Assembly (NCBI GenBank): GCA_028097405.1
Contig: JAOHEK010000013.1
Location: forward strand, 1 to 64,000
Direction: 5' to 3'
Length of the DNA stretch: 64,000 nucleotides
Source: Paracoccaceae bacterium
Lineage (GTDB): Bacteria > Pseudomonadota > Alphaproteobacteria > Rhodobacterales > Rhodobacteraceae
The notes under the pieces: generated by a model
What the model was told of the DNA's origin: nothing
The model's input: only the letters and a program-made list of their open reading frames with translations
Databases searched by the model: none
In this document: positions 19,350-27,962 of the stretch, in pieces
Numbering within the stretch: the first letter of the stretch is position 1
Layout of the letters: each line of letters opens with the position of its first letter
Position numbers and translations under genes: made by a program

Positions 19350-19581
19350 AAATAGGAAACGGCGGATTAGACTGCTGCCACTGTCTAATCCGCCGCCCTG
19401 GTCCCGTTGCCGGGATACTCCAGCTGCGCGCGCCACCTGGGGGGATGTCTGCTCGCCCGCGCGCCGGATCTCATATCGAAGTAAGCGGAGCCTGTATGAA
19501 ACCTGCTCTTTTTTTGGTTTGACCGGGGTCGTTTGCTGCCCCGAACGCTGTTCCGCTCGCTTCGATGGATTGAACTTGCCA
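19350..19581 (-). ncRNA. Candidate UpsM-like leader RNA of the dcw operon
   Basis: In Rhodobacter sphaeroides the dcw cluster has an unusually long 5' leader that yields the sRNA UpsM, ending at a partial terminator upstream of mraZ. Here a predicted start near 19581 and a hairpin followed by TTTCCTATTT (19350-19359) would give an RNA of about 230 bases with its 3' end some 30 bases before the mraZ start, close to what is known for UpsM. The assignment is by position and structure only; I could not align it. Confidence 0.45.
19360..19395 (-). terminator. Perfect 13-bp hairpin before mraZ
   Basis: CGGCGGATTAGAC (19360-19372) and its exact reverse complement (19383-19395) flank a 10-base loop. 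On the minus strand it is followed by a T-rich but broken tract, TTTCCTATTT, as in a leaky terminator or attenuator. It lies 38 bases from the mraZ start codon. Confidence 0.65.
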
Positions 19582-19587
19582 TGGGAA

Positions 19588-19616
19588 ATCATGGTACGCA
19601 ACAAAAAAGTTCGCAA
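19588..19616 (-). promoter_or_regulatory. Candidate promoter of the mraZ leader
   Basis: On the minus strand TTGCGA (19611-19616) and CATGAT (19588-19593) are 17 bases apart and agree at four of six positions with each sigma-70 box. A start would fall near 19581. An AT-rich stretch lies just upstream. Confidence 0.35.
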
Positions 19617-19719
19617 ATTCAGCGAACTACAAGATCATCGATTTTGCGCCATCACGAAATATTGTGCAATTTTTCAAATTTAGTGATAATTTATACAACA
19701 TATAGTAGGCGATTTTCCG

Positions 19720-19744
19720 CACCATGACTTCCCATTAATTCCCA
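19720..19744 (-). promoter_or_regulatory. Candidate MraZ operator (TGGGN repeats)
   Basis: On the minus strand TGGGA (19740-19744), TGGGA (19730-19734) and TGGTG (19720-19724) repeat at exactly 10-base intervals with 5-base spacers. This is the arrangement of MraZ boxes known from E. coli; the third box has one mismatch. No other such array occurs between here and mraZ. Confidence 0.5.
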
Positions 19745-19844
19745 TAGTACACTTAGAAGCTGTTGATTTGAAGCAAATCGCGGTGACCTCGGACAAAAAA
19801 CCGCCCAAATCGATGGATAAATTGACAACAGACAGGAGATCGCC

Positions 19845-20138
19845 GTGCAGTTCGACTTCGCCACGTTTTGGTATCCCCTCTTGGTCATGGGGCTTTTGGG
19901 CTATCTAATGTGGGCTCATTATCATTATTTGAAGGCCACGACGGCGGAATATAAGCGAATTCATGGGAAAAAATTGGACCGTCTGCGCCACGTTCTGTGC
20001 GTCGCTATCCCAGAAGGCGACGATAGCCCCGCTGATCGCGCCTACACAGCGTTCTATTGGGCGGAAACCCGGCGCATTTGTCTGAAGTGGTGTGTGATTT
20101 TTCTATTTTTCGCCGTGGTCAAAGCCTTCGTGTTATGA
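19845..20138 (+). CDS. Hypothetical two-helix membrane protein
   Basis: I do not recognise this 97-residue protein. It starts at GTG with AGGAG upstream. An N-terminal helix (WYPLLVMGLLGYLMW) and a C-terminal helix (CVIFLFFAVVKAFVL) frame a basic, His- and Arg-containing middle part, which is probably cytoplasmic. It diverges from mraZ and converges on the photolyase gene. No function can be assigned. Confidence 0.6.
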   Translation: MQFDFATFWYPLLVMGLLGYLMWAHYHYLKATTAEYKRIHGKKLDRLRHVLCVAIPEGDDSPADRAYTAFYWAETRRICLKWCVIFLFFAVVKAFVL

Positions 20139-20184
20139 CAATCCCATAAAAACCCAAATGGCCAATTCGGGACGGGTTTGACGC

Positions 20185-21600
20185 TTAGAAGTCTCGTGCC
20201 GCGTAAGCCTCAAGCGCACGTGCACGGCCCTCGGCCAAGGAAACGACCGGTTCGGGATATTCATCATCCGCCGAAAGGTCCCAGCTTTTAGGGATTGCGT
20301 CGAAATAGCTTAGGGCGGTCGAAGTTGGATTTGTCTCACCTTCGGCCAGCCACCGGCGCACATAGGTACCCACTTTGTCGAATTTGTCTAACTGGCCATC
20401 AGGATTGAACACCCTGAAATAGGGCGCCGCGTCGGGTCCACAGCCCGCAGTCCATTGCCAGCCCATCGCATTCGAGGCCGGATCCCAATCGATCAGGCAA
20501 TCGTCAAACCACCCCTGCCCGATCCGCCAATGGGTCATCAGATGTTTGGTCAAAAAGCTTGCCACGATCATCCTAGCCCGGTTGTGCATGGTTCCGGTCA
20601 CATACATCTCGCGCATGGCGGCATCGACAAAGCGGACGCCTGTGCGCCCTTGCCTCCAAGCGCGTACAGCGGATGCGTTCCCATCACGACCCCAGGGAAA
20701 TCCATTCCAACCTTCGCGCCAGTTTTGGTCAAGGATATGGGGCGTGTGCCAAACCAGATGGTAGGCAAATTCGCGCCAGACCAGCTCTTTCAGGAAATGT
20801 TCGGCCCCCCTGCTGCCCTCTTCCACAGATCGGCGCGCGGCATGCCAGCATTGCGCGGGCGAGATTTCGCCCCATGCCAGATTTTCCGAAAGCCCAGAAG
20901 TCGCCGTTTCCGCGGGGAAATCACGGCGATCTTTGTAGGCGGTGATCCGGTCTTCGACAAAATCCGCCAGACGATTGGCCGCCAAATCCTCGCCGACGAC
21001 AACATGTTCGGACACCACCGAAGCTCCGCGACGCATGGGCGCGTCCAACGCCCAATCGGCGATTTCCTCGCTGGCGGGCCATGCCTTGGGCGGCGGAATT
21101 TTAGAAGGTCGTGGCAAGGGTACAGCGACATCACGCCCGGCAACGGCACGCCAAAACGGCGAATACACCCGATAGAACCCGCCGGTTTTCGTCTCAACCG
21201 ACCACGGTTCGAACATCACGTGACCAGTGGTGCTAGCCGCATCCACGCCTGCCTCAGCCAAAGCCGTCTTCACCGACTTATCGCGCGCGACTTGCGCGGG
21301 ATCATAGGCCCTGCTCCAGCGGACGGCCTCGGCCCCCGTTTCGGCCACAAGTTGCGCCAAGACATCCACAGCCTTTCCCCGGCGACATATCAACCGAGAC
21401 CCGGCCGCTTCAAGCGCGCGAGCAAAAGCCGCGACGCCCAGACCGAAACGCCAAAGCGGGGCCGCGCCGTAGGTTTCGAACACCTCGTCCAGAATGAACA
21501 CCGGGATCACGGGACGGCCTGTCGCAACAGCCTCAGTCAACGCTAGGTTATCGCTAAGTCGTAGATCCTTGCGAATCCACCAGATCACAGGTTTCGTCAT
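20185..21600 (-). CDS. phrB: Deoxyribodipyrimidine photolyase
   Basis: Class I photolyases split UV-made cyclobutane pyrimidine dimers with blue light, using FAD and an antenna chromophore. I start at 21600, where GGGGAAG precedes the ATG and the protein opens MTKPVIWWIRKDLRLSDN; the open frame extends 156 codons further but that part is not photolyase-like. The 471-residue protein shows the FAD domain segments LVWREFAYHLVWHTP, GRTGVRFVDAAMREMYVTG and WQWTAGCGPDAAPYFRVFNP. A related cryptochrome cannot be fully excluded. It diverges from the next gene by 61 bases. Confidence 0.93.
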   Translation of the reverse strand: MTKPVIWWIRKDLRLSDNLALTEAVATGRPVIPVFILDEVFETYGAAPLWRFGLGVAAFARALEAAGSRLICRRGKAVDVLAQLVAETGAEAVRWSRAYDPAQVARDKSVKTALAEAGVDAASTTGHVMFEPWSVETKTGGFYRVYSPFWRAVAGRDVAVPLPRPSKIPPPKAWPASEEIADWALDAPMRRGASVVSEHVVVGEDLAANRLADFVEDRITAYKDRRDFPAETATSGLSENLAWGEISPAQCWHAARRSVEEGSRGAEHFLKELVWREFAYHLVWHTPHILDQNWREGWNGFPWGRDGNASAVRAWRQGRTGVRFVDAAMREMYVTGTMHNRARMIVASFLTKHLMTHWRIGQGWFDDCLIDWDPASNAMGWQWTAGCGPDAAPYFRVFNPDGQLDKFDKVGTYVRRWLAEGETNPTSTALSYFDAIPKSWDLSADDEYPEPVVSLAEGRARALEAYAARDF

Positions 21601-21661
21601 TTTCTTCCCCAAGCATTCACACCGCCCGCAGAAGGACCTAAACGTGATCACGAGGGAATCA

Positions 21662-22546
21662 ATGACAAATACAACAATTAAATACATCATCGGCATAGAT
21701 GGCGGCGGATCGGGTTGCCGCGTGGCGATCACAGACCGCGACGGAACCCTGCTTAGCGAAAGCGAAGCAGGGCCCGCGAACGCAACATCTGACCTTGACG
21801 GCACGATAGCCAACATCAAGGCCGCATTGACAGACGCCGTCGATGAAGCAGGCCTGCCCGACCCCGAACTCGCGCACGCGCGCGGACATGCAGGCATTGC
21901 TGGAGTTCTTGATCTAGAAGACGCCCAGACCATTGCCGACGCCATGCCGATGCCTACGACGGTGACCGAAGACACGGTCACGTCTCTGCAAGGTGCGCTT
22001 GGCGATCGAGAGGGTATATTGCTGTCCATCGGAACAGGTACCGTGGTTGGTGTGTCGCGCGACGGCATCCAATCCTTTATCGGCGGCTGGGGGTTGACGC
22101 TTTCGGATCAGGCCTCGGGCGCATGGCTTGGGCGCGAACTTTTACGCGAAGTGCTGTTGTGCCACGACGGCCTTGCGCCACCAAGCGACCTGACGCGTAG
22201 GGCATTAGAACATTTTGACGACAGCCCCAATCAAATCGCAGCCTACGCCGCAAAAGCGACCCCGGCGGAATTTGCGATACTGGCACCGGAAGTCGTCTTG
22301 GCCGCCGAAAACGGTGATCCTTTGGGGCTTAACCTGATGCAGGCCGGCGCGATCTATTTGACCAATGCGATTGATGTCCTTGGCCTTGGCCGATCAGAAA
22401 CGCTGTGCCTTACTGGTGGGTTGGGTCCGTCTTACAAACAATGGCTGACGCCAAACCATCGGTCTTGCATTGCAGCGCCTGAAGGCACGGCGCTGGATGG
22501 AGCCCTTTGGTTGGCCGAAGCGGCCGCAGGCGAAAATAACGACTGA
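21662..22546 (+). CDS. BadF/BadG-type ATPase, N-acetylglucosamine kinase-like
   Basis: This 294-residue protein belongs to the ASKHA (actin-like) fold family that includes N-acetylglucosamine kinase and the BadF ATPases. The phosphate-1 loop is IGIDGGGSGCRVAI, the second phosphate loop ILLSIGTGTVVGV, and the adenosine motif LCLTGGLGPSYKQWL. GAGGGA lies before the ATG at 21662. It stands alone between phr and a PLP enzyme gene, so context does not fix the substrate; amino-sugar kinase is the best guess. Confidence 0.82.
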   Translation: MTNTTIKYIIGIDGGGSGCRVAITDRDGTLLSESEAGPANATSDLDGTIANIKAALTDAVDEAGLPDPELAHARGHAGIAGVLDLEDAQTIADAMPMPTTVTEDTVTSLQGALGDREGILLSIGTGTVVGVSRDGIQSFIGGWGLTLSDQASGAWLGRELLREVLLCHDGLAPPSDLTRRALEHFDDSPNQIAAYAAKATPAEFAILAPEVVLAAENGDPLGLNLMQAGAIYLTNAIDVLGLGRSETLCLTGGLGPSYKQWLTPNHRSCIAAPEGTALDGALWLAEAAAGENND

Positions 22547-22566
22547 GGATAAACGTTTCGCGCGGT

Positions 22567-23784
22567 TCAAATGACGCGATCCAATGCTTCGATCAGACAG
22601 TTGATTTCGGCTTCTGACGTGTAATGCGTAAAGCTGACGCGCAACGCGCCTTTCTTCAAATCGATGCCCATGGCTTCAAGTGCGCGGCCCGCATAGAAGT
22701 CGCCGCCGCCTGTATTGATGCCATGGCGTGCCAGTTCTGCGGCCAAGTCTTCGCCCGAACGTTCGGCCTCAAGCGCGATGGTCGGAGCCCGTTTCGCCGC
22801 TTCGGTCGGGCCCAGGACCCGCAAAGAGTTCTTACCATTCAAAAAGCGCATCAAGGGGTCCAGCAAAGCAATCTCGCGGGCACGCATCGCGTCGTGAACC
22901 GCAATAGCGCGTTCCTTTGGGCCCACATGCGCCCCGCCCATATGCGCATAAAGCGCATCGACATAGTCAGCCATTCCCGCACAGGCTGCGACCTGCGCGT
23001 GGTCCGGCCCCGCGGGTGTAAACTTTTTGTACAGACTGTGGCCGTTGAAATAATGCCCTTGGTTCGGCAATGCCTCGCCTAACGCTCGGCGGACCACCAT
23101 GATCCCTTGGTGGGGGCCGTAGGTTTTGTAGGCCGAGAACAGGTAGATATCCGCCCCCAATGCGCCCACATCCGGCAACCCGTGAGGGGCATAGGATACG
23201 CCATCGACGCAGACAGATGCGCCCGCGTCATGGGCGATTTTCGTGATCGCGGGGATGTCGTTGATTTCGCCCACCACGTTCGAGCAATGGGTGACGCAAA
23301 GAAGGGCCGCACCGTCCAGAAGGCGGTCCAAATCGGCCAAGGCCAAATGTCCTGTTGTCGGATCAACCTGCCATTCCCGAACTTCGATCCCGGCCTCAGC
23401 CAGACGCCGCCATGGGCCCGAGTTTGCTTCATGATCTTGATTGGTGACAACGATGGCCGCGCCTTTGGGCAGGAACTGGCGAAAGGCCTGCGCCATCACA
23501 TATGTGTTTTGCGTGGTCGACGGCCCGAAGCTTAGTTCGTCTTGATCAACGCCCAGCATGGCGGACAACCGGACATGCGCTTCGTCCATTTCTTTGCCTG
23601 CAACACGACTGGCGTGGAAGGGACCATAGGGTTGCACCTTCCGTTCGCGGTAAAACCGCTCCAATCGGTCAGTCACAAACCGGCAGGGATACGAGCCGCC
23701 CGCGTTTTCAAAGAACGCTTGGCCCGCCAGTGAAGGTTCGGAAAACGCAGGGAACTGCGCGCGGATAAAATCAGGATCTAACAT
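22567..23784 (-). CDS. Cysteine desulfurase-like class V aminotransferase
   Basis: A fold-type I PLP enzyme of 405 residues from the ATG at 23784 (the open frame begins four codons earlier at a TTG). The PLP lysine lies in LFSAYKTYGPHQG, preceded by the cofactor aspartate in SVCVDGVSYAPHGLPD. NQDHEANSGPWRRL and NTGGGDFYAGRALEAMGI mark the SufS/VC1184-like subgroup rather than IscS. No Fe-S assembly genes lie nearby, so it may act on another substrate than cysteine. It converges on the kinase gene. Confidence 0.85.
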   Translation of the reverse strand: MLDPDFIRAQFPAFSEPSLAGQAFFENAGGSYPCRFVTDRLERFYRERKVQPYGPFHASRVAGKEMDEAHVRLSAMLGVDQDELSFGPSTTQNTYVMAQAFRQFLPKGAAIVVTNQDHEANSGPWRRLAEAGIEVREWQVDPTTGHLALADLDRLLDGAALLCVTHCSNVVGEINDIPAITKIAHDAGASVCVDGVSYAPHGLPDVGALGADIYLFSAYKTYGPHQGIMVVRRALGEALPNQGHYFNGHSLYKKFTPAGPDHAQVAACAGMADYVDALYAHMGGAHVGPKERAIAVHDAMRAREIALLDPLMRFLNGKNSLRVLGPTEAAKRAPTIALEAERSGEDLAAELARHGINTGGGDFYAGRALEAMGIDLKKGALRVSFTHYTSEAEINCLIEALDRVI

Positions 23785-23815
23785 GATCCAAGACAACGCC
23801 GCATGGCGTCAAACG

Positions 23816-24475
23816 TCAAGCGCGTCTGCGCCGCAACATGGCTAGGTGAAGACGAGCCGAGGGCAAAAAGAACAGCACAAGGCCGGTCGTCCAGAACACG
23901 TAAACCATCATCGGGATCCAGAAGATTGCCAGCACCAAGCCCAATCCAGCCGAGATCATGATGGCCAACCCGGACGGCATCAGGCGAAGCAGCAATAGTT
24001 CGAATAATTTGCCACCATCCAACGGATGGACCGGCAACATATTCATCAAAAACAGAAATCCGTTTACCCATGCAATGGTTCGGAACACCCAACTGATTTC
24101 AGGGTCAGCGATCATCGGAGCGATCAGACCCGCAGTTGCCCAAAGGAACAGGTTCACAATCGGCCCCATAATCACGATCAGCTCTTTTTCAGAGCGTGTC
24201 GAAGACCGGGCGGGTTGGCAAAATCCACCACCACCATAAAGCATGACACGGTGCACCGGAACACCTTGGATCAGGCAGCCCCAAGCATGGCCCAGTTCGT
24301 GCAGATAGATCGATCCGACCAGTATCGCAAAGAACATCAGATCAAAGGCGAAGTCGCGCGGCGTGCCAGAAAAGTCCACCAACACAATGAATAAAAGAAA
24401 AAGCGTCGCGCCGATTTGTACCGGAACGCCCCAAGGGCCACGAAACTCGAAAATCGGATTATTGTCCTGAAACAT
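23816..24475 (-). CDS. Site-2 protease-like M50 metallopeptidase
   Basis: A multi-helix membrane protein of 219 residues with the zinc motif HELGH (H59, E60, H63) inside a helix and the third ligand D153 in PVHPLDGG. This is the M50 (S2P) arrangement for proteolysis within the membrane. There is no PDZ or CBS domain. The start giving MFQDNNPIFEFRGPWG is preferred over an upstream one because family similarity begins there. Its substrate, perhaps an anti-sigma factor or signal peptide, cannot be told from context. Confidence 0.85.
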   Translation of the reverse strand: MFQDNNPIFEFRGPWGVPVQIGATLFLLFIVLVDFSGTPRDFAFDLMFFAILVGSIYLHELGHAWGCLIQGVPVHRVMLYGGGGFCQPARSSTRSEKELIVIMGPIVNLFLWATAGLIAPMIADPEISWVFRTIAWVNGFLFLMNMLPVHPLDGGKLFELLLLRLMPSGLAIMISAGLGLVLAIFWIPMMVYVFWTTGLVLFFLPSARLHLAMLRRRRA

Positions 24476-24702
24476 AAATGACCTCATTAAAATCAACACT
24501 TTGTTAACTATGCAAAAGGGCAATTTGAGGATCGTGGTATGGCTGAATTCGGGAAATTGCGCGGACACAGCTGGGGCTGCTGGTCGAAAACTGATCTAAT
24601 ATTCAAGAAATCAGCCACCGAAATCATCCGGTAATCTATTGCTATTTAACCACTTTTATCCATAGCGCCAGGCCGTGCTTGGGCAAAGCTGACCAGTCAG
24701 CA

Positions 24703-24729
24703 GAAAGGCCGCACAGAAATCTCTGCGCG
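24703..24729 (-). terminator. Candidate terminator of argF
   Basis: On the minus strand CGCGCAGA pairs with TCTGTGCG over a 4-base loop (arms 24722-24729 and 24710-24717), with one G-U pair. A short weak T stretch (CCTTTC) follows. Confidence 0.4.
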
Positions 24730-24735
24730 CACCAA

Positions 24736-25662
24736 TCAAACCCGGAGGCAATGCCGCATAATCGCTTTTTGAGCGTGAAGACGGTTTTCAGCCTCGTCGA
24801 AAATGACCGAGTTCGGCCCATCCATGACCTTATTCGTCGCCTCTTCGCCGCGGTGCGCGGGCAAACAATGCATGAACAAGGCGTCGGGTTTCGCGTGAGA
24901 CATCAATTCAGCGTTCACCTGATAACGCCCAAGTTGGTTATGGCGGCGCTCCTTAGTGGACTGGCTATCGTGCATCGAAACCCATGTATCGGCGACCACC
25001 AAATCAGCGTCTTTCACCGCCAAAGCCGGGTCGCGGATCAATTCCACAGAAACACCCCTTTGGCGCGCGAAGTCGATGAACTCTGGCTCGGGGTCAAGCG
25101 CTTCTGGCCCCGTCACCACCATGTCGAACCCGAATTGTCCGGCCGCATGCAGGAAGGACGCGCAGACATTGTTGCCATCGCCCGCCCAGACCACGCGCTT
25201 GCCCTTGATCGGGCCGCGATGTTCTTCGAATGTCATCACGTCGGCCATGATCTGACACGGATGGGTGCGATTGGTCAGCCCGTTGATCACGGGCACTGTG
25301 GCATAATCGGCAAGTTCTAACAGTGCTTCTTCCTCGAACGTGCGGATCATAATCAGATCGACATAACGCGACAGAACCTTGGCGGTGTCACCGATTGTCT
25401 CGCCATGACCAAGCTGCATTTCGCTGCCCGTTAACACCAAAGTTTCGCCGCCCAGCTGGCGCACGCCAACATCAAAGGACACACGTGTCCGGGTCGATGG
25501 TTTCTCAAAAATCAGCGCAACCATATGCCCGGCCAAAGCGGCATCAGCGTCAAGCCGACCCTTGGGCTGGCCCATGCGTGCGTCCTTCATGGCCTGCGCC
25601 TGGGTTAGGACGTCACGCAGTGCGTCAGGGTCGGTTTTGTGGATATCAAGGAAATGGGTCAT
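24736..25662 (-). CDS. argF: Ornithine carbamoyltransferase
   Basis: ArgF joins ornithine and carbamoyl phosphate to make citrulline in arginine synthesis. The 308-residue protein has the carbamoyl-phosphate site [11 protein letters not shown], the ornithine region [11 protein letters not shown], and [10 protein letters not shown] near the C terminus. It lies 48 bases after argD on the same strand, so the two are almost certainly one operon. Length is normal for the family. Confidence 0.96.
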   Translation of the reverse strand: MTHFLDIHKTDPDALRDVLTQAQAMKDARMGQPKGRLDADAALAGHMVALIFEKPSTRTRVSFDVGVRQLGGETLVLTGSEMQLGHGETIGDTAKVLSRYVDLIMIRTFEEEALLELADYATVPVINGLTNRTHPCQIMADVMTFEEHRGPIKGKRVVWAGDGNNVCASFLHAAGQFGFDMVVTGPEALDPEPEFIDFARQRGVSVELIRDPALAVKDADLVVADTWVSMHDSQSTKERRHNQLGRYQVNAELMSHAKPDALFMHCLPAHRGEEATNKVMDGPNSVIFDEAENRLHAQKAIMRHCLRV

Positions 25663-25710
25663 TGTGCTTTGCTTTCGAGCGCGGGGTCTTTTTTCGGCGA
25701 AGGATTGTGA

Positions 25711-26883
25711 TCAGGCTTTAAGAGCCGTCGCTGCTTGGTCCAGCCGGGTCAAAGCCTCGGCGATATCGTCATCGGTTATGGTCAGCGCGGGCAACAGACG
25801 GATCACGTTGTCGGCGGCAGGTATCGTAATCACACCGGCGTCGTAGCCTGCATTGACCACATCCATGTTGAGCGCCTTGCACTTGATGCCAATCATCAAC
25901 CCCGCACCGCGCACGCTTTCAAAAACATCTGGGTGGGTGGCCACAAGACCCTCCAGCTTTTGACGTAGAGCCCCCGCTTTGCGACTAACCTCGGCCAGAA
26001 ACGCTTCGTTTGCGACCGTCTGCATCACCGCATTGCCGACCGACATGGCCAATGGATTGCCACCATAGGTCGATCCATGAGTGCCCGCCGTCATTCCGGA
26101 CGCCGCGTCTTCCGTGGCCAGAACAGCACCCAAAGGAAATCCGCCGCCAATGCCCTTGGCCACCATCATGATATCCGGCGTGACGCCCGCCCATTCATGG
26201 GCAAACAACCTACCAGTTCGCCCCATGCCGCATTGCACTTCGTCGAAAATCAACAACGCGCCGGTCTCGTCGCACAGATCGCGCAATCCTTTCAGGCAGA
26301 CATCTGGAAGCGGCATAATACCGCCTTCGCCCTGAACCGGTTCGACGATGATCGCGGCGGTTCTGTCGCTTACCGCTGCGCGAAGGGCGTCATGATCCGC
26401 GAAGGGAACTTGGGTAAAGCCTTCTAAAACCGGCCCAAACCCTTTGACCATTTTCTCGGCCCCCGAAGCTGCAATCGCCGCCGTTGAACGTCCGTGGAAG
26501 CAACCTTCAAACGCAACAACCTCAATCCGGTCAGCGTCGCCCTGGTCGAACCAGTATTTCCGCGCCATCTTGATCGCTAGTTCGCAAGCCTCGGTGCCTG
26601 AATTGGTGAAAAAGGCAGTGTCGGCAAAAGTTGCGTCGACCAATTGATCCGCCAAGGACTGCTGCCCGGCAACTTGATAAAGGTTCGACACATGCCACAA
26701 CGCATTTGCCTGACGTGTTAGCGCTTCAATCAAAATGGGATTGGAATGGCCCAAAAGCGTGACCGCGATGCCCGACCCCATATCCAGAAAACGTCGCCCG
26801 TCTTCCTCGATCAGCCAACAGCCTTCGCCCTTGACGAAATTCAAAGGGGCACGGTTATAGGTAGGCAGGATCGACGGGATCAT
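25711..26883 (-). CDS. argD: Acetylornithine aminotransferase
   Basis: ArgD is a class III PLP aminotransferase converting N-acetylglutamate semialdehyde to N-acetylornithine; some members also act in lysine synthesis. The 390-residue protein has FFTNSGTEACELAIKMARKY, the cofactor aspartate in LLIFDEVQCGMGRTG, and the PLP lysine in MMVAKGIGGGFPLGA. AAAGGA precedes the ATG. It heads the argD-argF operon, and a 23-bp palindrome upstream may be its operator. Confidence 0.96.
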   Translation of the reverse strand: MIPSILPTYNRAPLNFVKGEGCWLIEEDGRRFLDMGSGIAVTLLGHSNPILIEALTRQANALWHVSNLYQVAGQQSLADQLVDATFADTAFFTNSGTEACELAIKMARKYWFDQGDADRIEVVAFEGCFHGRSTAAIAASGAEKMVKGFGPVLEGFTQVPFADHDALRAAVSDRTAAIIVEPVQGEGGIMPLPDVCLKGLRDLCDETGALLIFDEVQCGMGRTGRLFAHEWAGVTPDIMMVAKGIGGGFPLGAVLATEDAASGMTAGTHGSTYGGNPLAMSVGNAVMQTVANEAFLAEVSRKAGALRQKLEGLVATHPDVFESVRGAGLMIGIKCKALNMDVVNAGYDAGVITIPAADNVIRLLPALTITDDDIAEALTRLDQAATALKA

Positions 26884-27237
26884 CGGAGTATTCCTTTAAA
26901 CAGAAGACAAGACGTGCCAGCGCGCACTGGCCAAGTCAATATTGCGGGGATCAGGACGTAGGATCGCGGACGCTAAATTAGCGTCTGCGTCGGACTGTAA
27001 GCGTCACAAAATACGTCATGGGCTGTGGGATAGGGCAAAGACCGCGGTATGGAAAGGATTTTCTGCGCAGGCAGGACTTCATTGCCCTCTTGTTAACCAT
27101 GTCGAAATAACCACAGGTCAAACTGTAAAAACCCAGTGACATTTCTGCGGTGATTGGGGTACAGAATCGCCTCAGGCCCTTGTATCGCCCGTTCTGGTGA
27201 TTAGAATAGTGGCTCGCAGCAAAAGGCAGGTATTCAC
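26884..27237. other. Divergent promoter region, argD and gcrA
   Basis: About 350 bases between two divergent genes, so it should hold both promoters. I see a near-perfect palindrome at 26966-26988, a TTGACT hexamer on the minus strand at 26934-26939, and one GANTC site at 27164-27168 on the gcrA side. No clear -10 box stands out. No gene seems to be encoded here. Confidence 0.5.
26966..26988. promoter_or_regulatory. Palindrome upstream of argD
   Basis: GCGGACGCTAA and TTAGCGTCTGC flank a single central base; the arms differ at one position. With no T tract it looks more like an operator than a terminator. It lies 83 bases upstream of the argD start. Confidence 0.4.
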
Positions 27238-27774
27238 ATGTCGTGGACGGACGAGCGCGTAGAGACGTTAAAAAAGATGTGGTCCGAAGGTCAGTCGGCC
27301 AGCCAGATCGCCAAGGAACTTGGTGGCGTGACCCGAAATGCGGTGATCGGTAAAGTACACCGTTTAGGCCTGTCGAACCGTGCCGGTGCCTCGGCGCCGT
27401 CGCCCGAAAAGAAACCTGCGAAACCGGCTGCGGCCAAGCCCAAGAAGGTCATCAGGCCGGAAGACAAGGTGATCGAGGTCACGGTTACGCCGCGCAAACC
27501 GATTGTGCCCGCAGGCCAGCCTTTGCCACCACAGCCTTCGGCCAATGAAATCAGCCCCGAAGCGCTTGCCACAGTGCGCGAGGTCGAAAAAACGGCCAAA
27601 CGGATCACGCTGATGGAATTGACCGAACGCACCTGCAAATGGCCGGTGGGCGACCCTGCCACAGATGATTTCTGGTTCTGCGGATTGGGCGTTCAGCAAG
27701 GCAAACCCTATTGCGAAGCCCATGTCGGCGTGGCGTTCCAGCCCATGTCCAACAGACGCGACCGCCGCCGCTAG
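27238..27774 (+). CDS. gcrA: Cell-cycle regulator GcrA
   Basis: GcrA is an alphaproteobacterial transcription factor that binds sigma-70 RNA polymerase and acts at CcrM-methylated GANTC promoters. The 178-residue protein has the N-terminal helix-turn-helix (SWTDERVETLKKMW, then TRNAVIGKVHRLGLSNRAG), a Pro/Lys-rich linker, and the C-terminal RTCKWPVGDP and FWFCG segments that contact sigma. The methyltransferase gene is not in the window. Strong family match at both ends. Confidence 0.95.
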   Translation: MSWTDERVETLKKMWSEGQSASQIAKELGGVTRNAVIGKVHRLGLSNRAGASAPSPEKKPAKPAAAKPKKVIRPEDKVIEVTVTPRKPIVPAGQPLPPQPSANEISPEALATVREVEKTAKRITLMELTERTCKWPVGDPATDDFWFCGLGVQQGKPYCEAHVGVAFQPMSNRRDRRR

Positions 27775-27962
27775 ACTACGGCAAAATCAGGTTTCAATCC
27801 CGGATTGATCGGCGTGGCACACTTCTGTCGCGCCGGTTCTAAGGCCGGATCTAAGATCCGTGTGCGTCGAAGACGCTCTGCTTGGAACAGCTGAAACTCG
27901 GCGATTGTCCTTGGTGTGCAGTCGATTTAACCTGCGCCAACACCAACCGGGATCGTCGACAC

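Larger units (their letters stand above)
19322..19844. other. Extended mraZ leader and intergenic region
   Basis: About 520 bases between mraZ (minus) and a small plus-strand gene. On the minus strand, from upstream to mraZ, it holds a candidate MraZ operator (19720-19744), a candidate promoter (19588-19616), and a possible leader RNA ending in a perfect 13-bp hairpin (19360-19395). No RNase P RNA core (GAGGAAAGTCCGGGC type) is present. The open frame at 19305-19616 lacks family features. Confidence 0.6.

Noticed and set aside
19322-19620. RNase P RNA upstream of mraZ
   Set aside because: The conserved P4 core sequence is absent and the space is too short for the full RNA.
19763-19776. FNR-like box TTGAT-N4-AGCAA
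   Set aside because: One mismatch to the consensus and no oxygen-related gene beside it; likely chance.
20185-22068. Photolyase frame extended to 627 codons
   Set aside because: The extra 156 codons lie over the divergent kinase gene, are not photolyase-like, and a good ribosome site marks the start at 21600.
24679-25320. 213-codon plus-strand frame over argF
   Set aside because: A shadow of the high-GC argF coding strand, with no family features.
27164-27168. GANTC methylation site before gcrA
   Set aside because: A five-base motif is expected about this often by chance, and only one copy is present.
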